From positions 11,308-75,307 of the forward strand of contig JAYOTG010000009.1 of the NCBI GenBank assembly GCA_038150305.1: 64,000 nucleotides of DNA, in the 5' to 3' direction. Source of the stretch: MGIIa-L3 sp038150305. Its GTDB lineage: Archaea; Thermoplasmatota; Poseidoniia; Poseidoniales; Poseidoniaceae. Every line of letters starts with the position of its first letter. Position 1 is the stretch's first letter. A program made the translations under genes and the position numbers. The notes under the pieces were generated by a model. The model had not been told where the DNA came from and ran no database searches. It saw nothing but the letters and a program-made list of their open reading frames with translations. Shown here piece by piece: positions 25,112 through 33,209 of this stretch.

Positions 25112-25552
25112 TCACGAGGAACGTGCCGCTTCCGTGGAGGAACGCGCTTCACGCATGGCCATGCGGACCATCAGGAGGGCGCAAAAGGAGGCGACCAGGA
25201 AGCCGCCGCCCACGAAGGGAGAGACGTTGCTCCACAGGATGGCCAAGCCGAGGAGGGAGGCATAGGCGATGATTTGGCACACGGTGGACAAGCGCTCCAG
25301 CGTGCGCCGTTCGGCCGGAGCCAGATTCTGCGCGAAGGAGTCCGCGTAGGTGTGGATCATGAAGTACACCGCCTGAAACGGCAACGTCACCGCGATGAGT
25401 GTCAAGGCAAATTCCCGCGTCACGCTCGGGTTCATCTCCTGCTGAAGCCCATGCACCAGCATCACGGCCGTGTTGGACCCCAAGAGGGCGGCCATGATGG
25501 TCCAGCGTCGGTCGGTAAAGGCCATCGTCGCAGGAGGATGGCTCTGTTCCAT
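25112..25552 (-). CDS. Small multi-pass membrane protein
   Basis: A 146-residue protein with about four hydrophobic segments, for example WTIMAALLGSNTAVMLVHGL, ALTLIAVTLPFQAVYFMIHT, VCQIIAYASLLGLAILWSNV and VGGGFLVASFCALLMV. It lies 46 bases upstream of purB and 38 bases downstream of another small membrane protein gene on the same strand. No family recognised. Confidence 0.68.
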   Translation of the reverse strand: MEQSHPPATMAFTDRRWTIMAALLGSNTAVMLVHGLQQEMNPSVTREFALTLIAVTLPFQAVYFMIHTYADSFAQNLAPAERRTLERLSTVCQIIAYASLLGLAILWSNVSPFVGGGFLVASFCALLMVRMAMREARSSTEAARSS

Positions 25553-25590
25553 GACACAACTTGGGTCGAGAGGAGAATAGCCCTTGCGCT

Positions 25591-25806
25591 TCAGGACGAG
25601 CGAATCAGCAGAAGTCCGAGGGAGGTGATGGCGGCCACGATGAAGAGCAACACCATCATGCCCACGGGCCCGTACTGGTTCTTGTCGTTGACCGCAGTGC
25701 CGATGAGGCCGTGCGTTTTGATGGCCTCACCGAAGGAGCCGACTTCCGTGAATTCCGGAGCGGGGCGACGGGGGATGCGTTCTGCCTTCTTCGTCGCCTC
25801 GGCCAT
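25591..25806 (-). CDS. Small single-pass (tail-anchored type) membrane protein
   Basis: A 71-residue protein with a charged N-terminal half (AEATKKAERIPRRPAPEF) and one C-terminal hydrophobic helix (GMMVLLFIVAAITSLGLLLI) followed by only three residues, the layout of a tail-anchored protein. Size and layout recall Sec61 beta, but the Sec61 beta sequence pattern is not present, so I do not call it that. The Get3-type ATPase at 47676 handles such proteins in other organisms. The ATG is at 25806; a longer frame upstream overlaps the diverging gene at 25884. Confidence 0.62.
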   Translation of the reverse strand: MAEATKKAERIPRRPAPEFTEVGSFGEAIKTHGLIGTAVNDKNQYGPVGMMVLLFIVAAITSLGLLLIRSS

Positions 25807-25883
25807 GCTTTGGTCTACCGCTGCCACATCATGAGCGTTCCGACACCGGAAGCGTCTTTCTCCTTCGTCAATCAACGCTGCGC

Positions 25884-26465
25884 ATGGCAGCATGGCGCCC
25901 CGCGTTCCAGGCGACGAAGGTTCACCTCGCGGGTGCCGCAGGGGCAGGGGCCACGAGCCTGGCGTTGCACATGGCCAAGCAGGTGCTTGAGGACGGGGAG
26001 CGGGTGCTCTGGGCGGCGCCAGAGATGCCCGACCCCACGCGCTTTTCCCAAGTGCTCGGTGGGCTTCCGCCCACGGTGGCCACACGCTTTCACGCGATGA
26101 ATTTGGTCGGGAGGATGGATTTGGTGACGAAATCGCTCCACCAAGCCGCAACGTCGCTGCCGGGTGTGGGCTTGGTGGTCATGGACGACTGGGCTCCCGC
26201 GACCGGCCGAATTCCGAAGGCCTCCTTTGACGCCCTGAGGGGACTCGCGTCGGGTCTGGGCGAGATCACGTTGCTCGCGACCACGAAACTTGGGACCGAC
26301 ATGGACGCTGAGGACGGGTTTCGGGTACGCTCCGAGGATCAGCTCATCGAGGCAGGATTTGCCTCGTGGCGGTTGACTCTGGAGCCAAACGGGGTTCGCT
26401 TGTTGGCGGGCCCGCACGAGACGCAGCGCGTGCGCGTCGTGGACGAAGGCTTGGATTTCGCCTAA
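25884..26465 (+). CDS. RecA-fold protein with degenerate Walker A motif
   Basis: A 193-residue protein that reads like a short RecA/RadB-type ATPase core: the P-loop position has LAGAAGAGATSLALHMA, where the expected Lys-Thr/Ser is Ala-Thr-Ser, followed by GERVLWAAPEMPDPTRFSQ (the post-P-loop strand and helix), and a Walker-B-like VGLVVMDDWAPATG at about residue 95. Loss of the P-loop lysine suggests it no longer hydrolyses ATP. Possible inactive RadA paralogue or KaiC-like regulator; function not known. Its end overlaps the converging small membrane gene by 4 bases. Confidence 0.68.
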   Translation: MAAWRPAFQATKVHLAGAAGAGATSLALHMAKQVLEDGERVLWAAPEMPDPTRFSQVLGGLPPTVATRFHAMNLVGRMDLVTKSLHQAATSLPGVGLVVMDDWAPATGRIPKASFDALRGLASGLGEITLLATTKLGTDMDAEDGFRVRSEDQLIEAGFASWRLTLEPNGVRLLAGPHETQRVRVVDEGLDFA

Positions 26466-26704
26466 TCCTCGTCTTCGTTGAGCAAATCGCCCATCATTTC
26501 GAGGTCCTCTTCTGTGGGCTCATCGAAGGCTTCCGGTCGTCGAGCGCCGCCTTCCAAGGGGTCCTCACCGGCCACCTTCGGGCCGGTCTTGGCCAGTGCA
26601 GCGGCTCGGTTCTGGCGGGCCTTCCACACCACAAAGGCGAGCAGTCCAAGGAACACAAGTCCCGCAAGCACGGTCACGACGTCAACGCCGGTTTCTTCGG
26701 TCAT
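26462..26704 (-). CDS. Small single-pass membrane protein with acidic tail
   Basis: An 80-residue protein with one N-terminal membrane segment (VVTVLAGLVFLGLLAFVVWK) followed by basic residues and a long acidic cytoplasmic tail ending LEMMGDLLNEDED. The orientation (basic residues just after the helix) suggests an outside N-terminus. No known family. Confidence 0.65.
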   Translation of the reverse strand: MTEETGVDVVTVLAGLVFLGLLAFVVWKARQNRAAALAKTGPKVAGEDPLEGGARRPEAFDEPTEEDLEMMGDLLNEDED

Positions 26705-26770
26705 GTGAGGAGGTGTGCATGGTCTGTTAGGAAGATGCCGGTGAATTGGAATCAGCGCACGACCGTTTGG

Positions 26771-27958
26771 TCACCTCACGCCGAGCTCAGGGGCAAGATG
26801 GCGCCGTCGATCCAGCGGAGGTTGCACCCATCCGCTCGGCGTCACCGGCGTACCGATCCAGCGGTCCGGCTCACGGTGTGGGCAGGAGGGGCAACGCAGC
26901 CCTTGGTGTCGGCCAGCGGATTTCATGCGAATGCCGCAGGTTGGGCACAGCGGGCGCGATGTGTCTCGAAGAGGTCCGGCGACGTGATTCAACGCTTCGA
27001 GGTGGAGCCCCTCGCGGCCTTCCTCATCGCTGACCAGGCCAAGGCCCTGCACCACGTCACCGGTGACCAGTTGCGCGGCAAGGTGGCGCAGTTCATCAGA
27101 CGGCGCGAAGGCGAGCCAGGTGCCCTCAGAGGTGTCGAGGGCCACATGGCCTCCACGCAAGATGTGGACCTTGTCCACGGTCGCTTCGAGGGCAGGCGGC
27201 AAGTGATCCCCGCTTCCCTGGTTGGTTTGGAAAATGCGCATGCCGGCCACGTCTTCCGTCCCTTTCGCCTCGACAAGATCCCGGACGCCCTGCTCAACGG
27301 CGCTTCGATTCGTGCCTCGCAGGCCGAACAGCACGGGCGACGTACCGCGTGGTGCCAGCAGACTGCGTCCTTTTCGAGGGTCTCGGCACGCGACCAAACC
27401 AGGGTCATGGTCGAGACGTTCCATGACTCCCTCGTCCAATTGGCGCGCTCGGTCGTGACGCTGCCGCCATGCAATGCCTTCCCAGGTTGACACGCTCAGA
27501 GGCCAGGCAACGGCCGCCGTGGCGCCGATGATACCCTGTCCTCCTGCCGACCACGTTGCTTCAGGTGCAGCGTCAACGGCCACTTCTTCGGCAACTGCCA
27601 TTCTATAGAATGAAGGAGGGGGCTTTGATTCAAACCACACCAGGCCAGGATCGCTTGGGACCTGCGTTCGCGCAGCATGCGTGGACGGCGTCCACAACCC
27701 CGCCAAGGTGGCAAGATGCGCCTCCCAATACTGCTCGAGCCAGAGGTGCCACGTCGTGGCGTCAAGTCGCACGTCAAGTTCAACGGCCAAGGCCGCGTTT
27801 CCACGGGTTCTGGCTTTTGCCATGGGATACAAACGGACGAGGCACGGGTCCCCAACGACGGAGACCTCCGGGGGCAAGGACGAGAGCAGCTGGTGCATCG
27901 TCCACGTGGTGCATCCTCCTCCGAGGTGGTCAGTGTCGTCCAGGCCAAGCCAACCCAC
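26771..27958 (-). CDS. tiaS: tRNA(Ile2) 2-agmatinylcytidine synthetase TiaS
   Basis: Attaches agmatine to C34 of tRNA-Ile(CAU) in an ATP-dependent reaction so that it reads AUA codons; essential in archaea. The 395-residue protein begins GWLGLDDTDHLGGGCTTWT, has the middle domain with GIIGATAAVAW, RIFQTNQGSGDHLP (family signature), an OB domain region and a C-terminal zinc ribbon (CPTCGIRMKSAG, then CPSCP). It starts with GTG immediately after the stop of the phosphatase gene, so the two are coupled. Confidence 0.93.
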   Translation of the reverse strand: MGWLGLDDTDHLGGGCTTWTMHQLLSSLPPEVSVVGDPCLVRLYPMAKARTRGNAALAVELDVRLDATTWHLWLEQYWEAHLATLAGLWTPSTHAARTQVPSDPGLVWFESKPPPSFYRMAVAEEVAVDAAPEATWSAGGQGIIGATAAVAWPLSVSTWEGIAWRQRHDRARQLDEGVMERLDHDPGLVACRDPRKGRSLLAPRGTSPVLFGLRGTNRSAVEQGVRDLVEAKGTEDVAGMRIFQTNQGSGDHLPPALEATVDKVHILRGGHVALDTSEGTWLAFAPSDELRHLAAQLVTGDVVQGLGLVSDEEGREGLHLEALNHVAGPLRDTSRPLCPTCGIRMKSAGRHQGLRCPSCPHREPDRWIGTPVTPSGWVQPPLDRRRHLAPELGVR

Positions 27959-28570
27959 TCACCTCACCTTGTCCCCGGGGTCGTCACGATCCAACAAACG
28001 CGCGAGCAACGGTTCCAGCCCAAGGTCCCGCATGGCTCGGAAGGTGCGTGCTCCGAAGCCCAATCCTGCTCTGACGTCGCTTCCGCGATCGCCGACCATG
28101 ACGTCTGCATCGTCCGCTGAGGCCTCAGCGTTCTCCAGGCGTTGCCGAAGCACGCCGAAGCCGTGTTCTGAGCGGAGCAGGGATGCGCCAAGGCTCAGCA
28201 TGCCGGTCTTCGGCTTGCGGCATCCGCACCCAGCCCAAGGCACGTGCGGGCAGGCCAGAATGAGGTCGGGTTGCGCCCCTGCGGCGGCAAGCATTGCATC
28301 GAACCGGTCATGGATCTGGTGCAACCGTTCGTCGTCCCACACCCCTCGGCCGACCGCGGACTGGTTGGTGACCACGCACAGGAGGAAGCCTTCGTCCCTG
28401 AGCATCCGCATCGCTCGTTCAGTCCCTTGAAGGAGCTCCAATTCGTGTGGGTGGTTCACGTACCCATCGAGGCTCTTGTTCAGCACGCCATCGCGGTCGA
28501 GAAAGGCGATTGGAGCTTGTTCGCGCCCACCAGCAAACGGGCGCAGCGCGTGCGCAATGGGCCCGTCCAT
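27959..28570 (-). CDS. HAD-family phosphatase, GmhB (heptose bisphosphatase)-like
   Basis: A 203-residue haloacid dehalogenase-type phosphatase. Motif I FLDRDGVLNKSLDGYVNHP, motif II VVTNQSAVGRG, a GmhB-type zinc loop ACPHVPWAGCGCRKPKTGM, and motif IV MVGDRGSDVRAG are all present. GmhB removes the 7-phosphate of heptose 1,7-bisphosphate; the related HisB N-domain acts on histidinol phosphate. Sugar phosphate in surface-glycan synthesis is my guess for an archaeon, but substrate cannot be told. Coupled with tiaS downstream, diverges from the archaeosortase. Confidence 0.85.
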   Translation of the reverse strand: MDGPIAHALRPFAGGREQAPIAFLDRDGVLNKSLDGYVNHPHELELLQGTERAMRMLRDEGFLLCVVTNQSAVGRGVWDDERLHQIHDRFDAMLAAAGAQPDLILACPHVPWAGCGCRKPKTGMLSLGASLLRSEHGFGVLRQRLENAEASADDADVMVGDRGSDVRAGLGFGARTFRAMRDLGLEPLLARLLDRDDPGDKVR

Positions 28571-28670
28571 GCTTGACCTTCTCCACACCGGCCCTTGAGG
28601 TTGGCCACTGCCCCTCACCGAAGGGGTTCAACGAGGAGGGTTGAAGACGGACGCGAACGGGGTTCAGGTC

Positions 28671-29585
28671 ATGGCGGGCGCCTCGGTGGAATCCATCGGC
28701 CTGCTCGCCATGGGCATGGTTCTCCTTGGGGTTTCCTTGTCGAAACGGAGCAACCTCTACCGCGTCAGCCTCCTTGCATGGCCGCTGGTTGGTCTCGGTT
28801 TTTTCCTGATGGCCGACGGCTACTGGCAGGAACGCGACCCCGTGCTGACCGTCATGCTGAGTGCAGCCCTCCCGGCCTCGATCGGCCTTGCGTGGTGGGA
28901 ATGGAAGGTGGAGGATGCGCGTGATGCGTCGGCACTTCGCTGGTTGAAAGGCGCGGTGGCGCTCGCAGGCTTGCCTTACCTGGCCACCTACCACGTGCCC
29001 TGGCTCAGTCGGCTGGCCATTGTCGCGGTCGCTTCGCAATCCGCCCTGATGCTGCGCTTCACCGGAGCGGGTGACGTGCATGTCGGAGAAACCTACGTCA
29101 GCACACCCGAGGGGCAGGTGTTGTGGCAAGAGTGGGAGGGCAACGTCTGGTTTTGGAGCCAGCCCTTCGGTGAATATCCCATCCAAACGGATCTCATCTG
29201 GGCGGACGGTTCCTCTGTGGGCGTCAACATCGTTCTGGCCTGCACCGCGCTCCAGTCGATGATCGTCTTTGTCGGCGCCATCGCCGTGCTGGACATGCCG
29301 TGGAAGCGCCGCGTGCGCGCGCTCCTGCTGACACTGCCGCTAATTCACGTGCTCAACATTTTCCGCAACGCAGGCATCGTCTGGCTGCACGCCATCCATG
29401 GTTCAGTCGACGTTTTCGGCCTCCGCATGTTTGAATTCGCACACACCTATGCCGCTCGCGTCGTCGCGCTGTTGGCCATGTATGGACTGGCCCTCGTGAT
29501 GTTCCGACTGCTACCTGAGCTTCACGCACACGTGTTGCGGTTGATGCGGCCCATTCAACTCGCGTTGAAACCGAAGTCGTCCTGA
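28671..29585 (+). CDS. Archaeosortase (exosortase-family transpeptidase)
   Basis: A 304-residue polytopic membrane protein with about eight hydrophobic segments and the exosortase/archaeosortase triad: cysteine in VNIVLACTALQSMIVF (about residue 195), arginine in LNIFRNAGIVWLH (about 235) and histidine in FEFAHTYAARVVAL (about 262). Archaeosortases cut C-terminal sorting signals of exported proteins and move them to a lipid anchor. ACTALQS and LNxxRN resemble the ArtA group as I remember it. ATG at 28671 is used; TTG at 28641 would add ten residues. It faces the surface-protein gene at 29605 with 19 bases between stops. Confidence 0.85.
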   Translation: MAGASVESIGLLAMGMVLLGVSLSKRSNLYRVSLLAWPLVGLGFFLMADGYWQERDPVLTVMLSAALPASIGLAWWEWKVEDARDASALRWLKGAVALAGLPYLATYHVPWLSRLAIVAVASQSALMLRFTGAGDVHVGETYVSTPEGQVLWQEWEGNVWFWSQPFGEYPIQTDLIWADGSSVGVNIVLACTALQSMIVFVGAIAVLDMPWKRRVRALLLTLPLIHVLNIFRNAGIVWLHAIHGSVDVFGLRMFEFAHTYAARVVALLAMYGLALVMFRLLPELHAHVLRLMRPIQLALKPKSS

Positions 29586-29604
29586 CGTCGCACGCGGCGT
29601 GCGC

Positions 29605-32600
29605 TCATCGCCACTCGAGTGGTTCGCTTGGCAACGCATTGTTCAACGGCGGTGGCAGGTCGGTCATGCCAGGAACTTCGTGTCCCTGTGCCGCGGGGGT
29701 ATTGCTGACTGCATCCGGGGTCGGGTCGTACGCCATGGACGGTTCCTGAGCCATGGTTGCGGGCTCGAAGAGGTCTGGCATGCGCTTCTCGTCCCCGAGT
29801 TCCCCCCACGGGTCAACGGACTGTGCACCACCGGGGCCTCGGCGGAGCATGGTCAAGAGCAGGACGATGACCAAGCCGAGGACGGCGACGGCCGCTCCGT
29901 AGGTCACCATGCTGTCGTTGACGCCCGCGACGAGGTCTGCATTGTCGCCCACGCCATCACCGTCTGAGTCTTCGCTCTCGTCGGGGTCTTCCGGGAACGC
30001 GTCGTCTTCGTTGGGGACCCCGTCGCCGTCCATGTCAAGTGGGTCATAGGTCGTTGAACAAGCCAGCGTGTGACGCTCAGCCTCACGGTCGTCGATGTCG
30101 CCGTCGCCGTCTCGGTCGATGGCCTCCAGATCAATCTCGTTCAGGTAGTCCACCGTTTCCAAATCCTCGAGCGCGATGGCATCGGCCTCGTCGGCTTGTT
30201 CCCAAATGAAGAGGAATTCTTGTGCGCAGGAGCACAAATCGGCTTCCAGTTCGGCCATTTGGAGGCGCTCGTCTTGGTTGCGATCGAGGTCTTCACCCGG
30301 CGTTCCCGTGTCGGGATGCGGACGGTGCTCGTCGAGGCTGACCATGCCGTCTCCGTTCATGTCGAGGTCACTGAACCACTCGATGGTCCGCTCTTCGCAG
30401 CCTTGAGGTTCGAATGGTTCGTCGTTGTTCACTTCATCGTCGTCGTCCACGGGCGGAAAATCGGCCTCAACCCACGTCGCCATGATGCCGAATGCACTCA
30501 GGTCTTCTACCACCTCAACGGTGACGTCAAAGCGGCCGTTGGCGGCGATGTCCATGTACCAGAACCAATTGGCGCCGTCGCCCTCGATCCACGTGGCTTC
30601 GCCCCACTGGCGTCCACGAGGCCCTTCCTCGAAGACCAGGTCCCAGTCGTAGGGCTCCGCTTCGCCGTCGAGTTCGATGGCCCCACCTTCGCCCCATGTC
30701 GTGACCTCAAGCGGAGAGGCGGGTTCCTCGAGGATGCCGAAGAATTCCAACACCGTGCCTTCCTCTGCTTCGATGCCCACGATGGCCTCTCCGTTGAACA
30801 ACTGGATGGGTTCACCGTCCCAATCCCAGACGTAACGGTCTGCAAACTCCGCAAGGATGGAGGTGCCGCTGAACACCCGGTCGGTGTGCACGAGGATCAT
30901 CCACGTTCCCGGGGTGGGGTCGTTGAACGCGACCATGTCGTTCGAGCCAGGCGACGTGCTTCGGTGGTCGTAGACCGTTTGGGTCGGCGTGGATGCGTAC
31001 GCGAGGTGAAGGTCGGCTTCGCCGACACCGTCATCCAAGCTGACTTCCAGCCGTTCGGTGCCCTCAGGCACCTCGATGGAGAAGTATTGGCTGAGGCCGT
31101 CGTAGCCGGAAAAGGGGCCATACGGAACGCCTGCGGTCAGGGCAATGGCGTCGGAGGCCTCGCCGTTGGTCGGCATTGGTGTCAGGTCGGCGACGATGCT
31201 GAAATCGAAGGCCCGCCCCCATGTGTACGCCGTCACGTAGTAGGTTCCGGGTTCAACGTTGTAGAGGTGAACCTCCTCGTCGTTTCCAGGACCCATCGAC
31301 CAATCTTCGTACGCTTCGACGTTCACGTCTTCCTCACCGAGGAAACCGGGGGCTCCGATGATGTCCCAGTCGTCCCACTCGCTCCATTGCCCGAAGGGGT
31401 CCGGTGGGCCCCCGTAGGAGATGGCGAGTTCGACGTTGCCGTCGCCGCCGTACGTTTCCACGGCGAGGTCGGCCAGCGGCTCTGTGACGTTGACGTAATA
31501 CTGGATCGTGTCGCCGAACTCATTCCCGCGTTGGCTTTGCAGGTCTTGATTGGCGACCGGAATGCCGTGCTTGAGCTCAATCATGTCCTCCAAGGTGGGC
31601 GGTGCTTCAGCAACGTCCCACTCCGCCCACAGGCTGAATTCTTGGAGATCGGCGTTGGCGTTCAGGGCGAACCAGTGCACGCCCGCATCAGGCCAGCTGT
31701 ACGAGGTGAAGACGCCGCCCCAACCCCAGTTCTGGACCTCATCCATGTGCGACCAAGCCGAAGGCACGCGGTTGATGTCGTGGTAGAGGTTGAACTCTGC
31801 ATCGCCTTCTTCCTTCCCTTCACCGGTTGACCATGCGAAGGCTTGGACCGTCATCGAGCGGGTGTATTCAGGGAGTTCGGCAAAGAAGAGCAGCGTGTCG
31901 CCGGCGCTCACGTCGTCAATGGCGAGTTCATCGCCGTTCTCAAGTTCGATGGCCTGAGCCACAATTGAGCCGTCGGGCATCACCCACGCCGCGCCATGGA
32001 TGGTGCCGTTCCTGTTGGCGTTGTCCATGGTCAGGTCTCCCTCGCCTTCGCCGAAGGTCCACGCAGAGAGTGGGCTCTCGGCTTGGGTGAGGCTGTGGTT
32101 ACCGCTCGTGGACGTGACGCGGAGATCCTCAGAACTGATGCTGACGTGGTCGATCATGCCTTCGAAGTGGTAGCGGTCTGCGCCTGCGCCGTGGCGTCCA
32201 ATCACCAGGTTTTCACAGGCAAGACCTGCATCGTAACAGTCGTTGGAGCCGAAGTCACCGGCGGGGATCTCGGCTTGTGTGGCGTCAAACGAGCCGATAG
32301 GCGCACCGTTGAGGAAGAAGGTGCCACCCGTGGATGCGTTCACGGCGACGGCCACGGTCGACCACGTGTCCGGACTCAGCGTCATGTTGGCTTCGCTCAG
32401 GGCGTTCTTGGACAGGCTGTATTCTGAGGAATACCCAAGCCGTCCGTCGTCCAGGTACAGGCCATAACCGTGGTCGCCGTACATCACCACAGTGTGAATG
32501 CCGTCGAGATCTGTGGGATAGACCCGCGCTTCGATGGTCAATTCACCCTCTGTGGAGGGGGCGCGCAGGGACGTGTCATCGGCCGTGATGACGTGGTCGT

Positions 32601-33156
32601 CCTCACCGTCGAAGCGCAAGGCGAAATCCGCGCCCGGGCCAAGCTCCACAACGCCGTAGACCGGGAAGTATTGCGGGTCGTTCTCCAAGTCGTTCCAATC
32701 CCCGGGTTGGATGGAACCCATGTTGGGTCCTGTGATGTGAACGTAGTCCTCTTCATCGGTCATGCTCGGTTGATCCGTGCCCCACTGGCGGTGGATGTAC
32801 GGCGTCCCGTCGTGCCAGCGAAAGACGCCTTCTTCGGCCGCATCGTTGAGGCCGGTCCACAGATGGCGCGTGACGTTTCCGTCGTTGCCCCACGTTTCGT
32901 GGAGCCACGTATTCTCGGCTTCATCGTCCACCGTGACGAGGAAGCCTTCGAGGCCGCGAGCAGCCTGCGCCGCTTCCGTCCACGAGGAGGCAGAAAGCAA
33001 GTGATAGGTGTGGTTGTTCGCGGGATTGACCTTGGTGTCCAGCACCTCGATGTCCAAGGATGACTCCGCGCCAGCAGTCGGGCTCAAGGTGGCGAGGGTG
33101 GTGGAGAGCACCAAGAGGGTCACGAGGGCGAGCGCACGGGGGCGTCCGTTCTGCAT
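29605..33156 (-). CDS. Large cell-surface protein: C-type-lectin-like, LamG-like, PPC and calcium-repeat domains
   Basis: A 1183-residue exported protein. Signal peptide at 1-30 (ALALVTLLVLSTTLATLSP then AGA). A C-type-lectin-like domain follows at about 45-150 (HLLSASSWTEAAQAARGLEG, LWTGLNDAAEEGVFRW), then a LamG-like jelly-roll at about 155-370 (ADFALRFDGEDDHVITADDT, LTIEARVYP). Pre-peptidase C-terminal-type beta domains lie at about 530-780 (YYVNVTEPLADLAVET, PGTWMILVHTDR), EF-hand-like DxDxDG calcium loops at about 930-1070, a membrane helix at about 1080-1100 (VAVLGLVIVLLLTMLRR) and an 80-residue cytoplasmic tail. Likely adhesion or glycan binding at the cell surface; ligand unknown. Confidence 0.85.
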   Translation of the reverse strand: MQNGRPRALALVTLLVLSTTLATLSPTAGAESSLDIEVLDTKVNPANNHTYHLLSASSWTEAAQAARGLEGFLVTVDDEAENTWLHETWGNDGNVTRHLWTGLNDAAEEGVFRWHDGTPYIHRQWGTDQPSMTDEEDYVHITGPNMGSIQPGDWNDLENDPQYFPVYGVVELGPGADFALRFDGEDDHVITADDTSLRAPSTEGELTIEARVYPTDLDGIHTVVMYGDHGYGLYLDDGRLGYSSEYSLSKNALSEANMTLSPDTWSTVAVAVNASTGGTFFLNGAPIGSFDATQAEIPAGDFGSNDCYDAGLACENLVIGRHGAGADRYHFEGMIDHVSISSEDLRVTSTSGNHSLTQAESPLSAWTFGEGEGDLTMDNANRNGTIHGAAWVMPDGSIVAQAIELENGDELAIDDVSAGDTLLFFAELPEYTRSMTVQAFAWSTGEGKEEGDAEFNLYHDINRVPSAWSHMDEVQNWGWGGVFTSYSWPDAGVHWFALNANADLQEFSLWAEWDVAEAPPTLEDMIELKHGIPVANQDLQSQRGNEFGDTIQYYVNVTEPLADLAVETYGGDGNVELAISYGGPPDPFGQWSEWDDWDIIGAPGFLGEEDVNVEAYEDWSMGPGNDEEVHLYNVEPGTYYVTAYTWGRAFDFSIVADLTPMPTNGEASDAIALTAGVPYGPFSGYDGLSQYFSIEVPEGTERLEVSLDDGVGEADLHLAYASTPTQTVYDHRSTSPGSNDMVAFNDPTPGTWMILVHTDRVFSGTSILAEFADRYVWDWDGEPIQLFNGEAIVGIEAEEGTVLEFFGILEEPASPLEVTTWGEGGAIELDGEAEPYDWDLVFEEGPRGRQWGEATWIEGDGANWFWYMDIAANGRFDVTVEVVEDLSAFGIMATWVEADFPPVDDDDEVNNDEPFEPQGCEERTIEWFSDLDMNGDGMVSLDEHRPHPDTGTPGEDLDRNQDERLQMAELEADLCSCAQEFLFIWEQADEADAIALEDLETVDYLNEIDLEAIDRDGDGDIDDREAERHTLACSTTYDPLDMDGDGVPNEDDAFPEDPDESEDSDGDGVGDNADLVAGVNDSMVTYGAAVAVLGLVIVLLLTMLRRGPGGAQSVDPWGELGDEKRMPDLFEPATMAQEPSMAYDPTPDAVSNTPAAQGHEVPGMTDLPPPLNNALPSEPLEWR

Positions 33157-33209
33157 GGTAGGAAGACGGCCCCGCGTCTTCAAAACCTGTTGGTGCGTTG
33201 ATTTGACCT

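Noticed and set aside
25591..25806. Sec61 beta
   Set aside because: Length and single C-terminal helix fit, but the conserved GL-ryfdee and dP pattern before the helix is not there.
30070..31830. 586-codon plus-strand open frame
   Set aside because: Antisense to the large surface protein; translation lacks motifs. The minus frame has a signal peptide and known domains.
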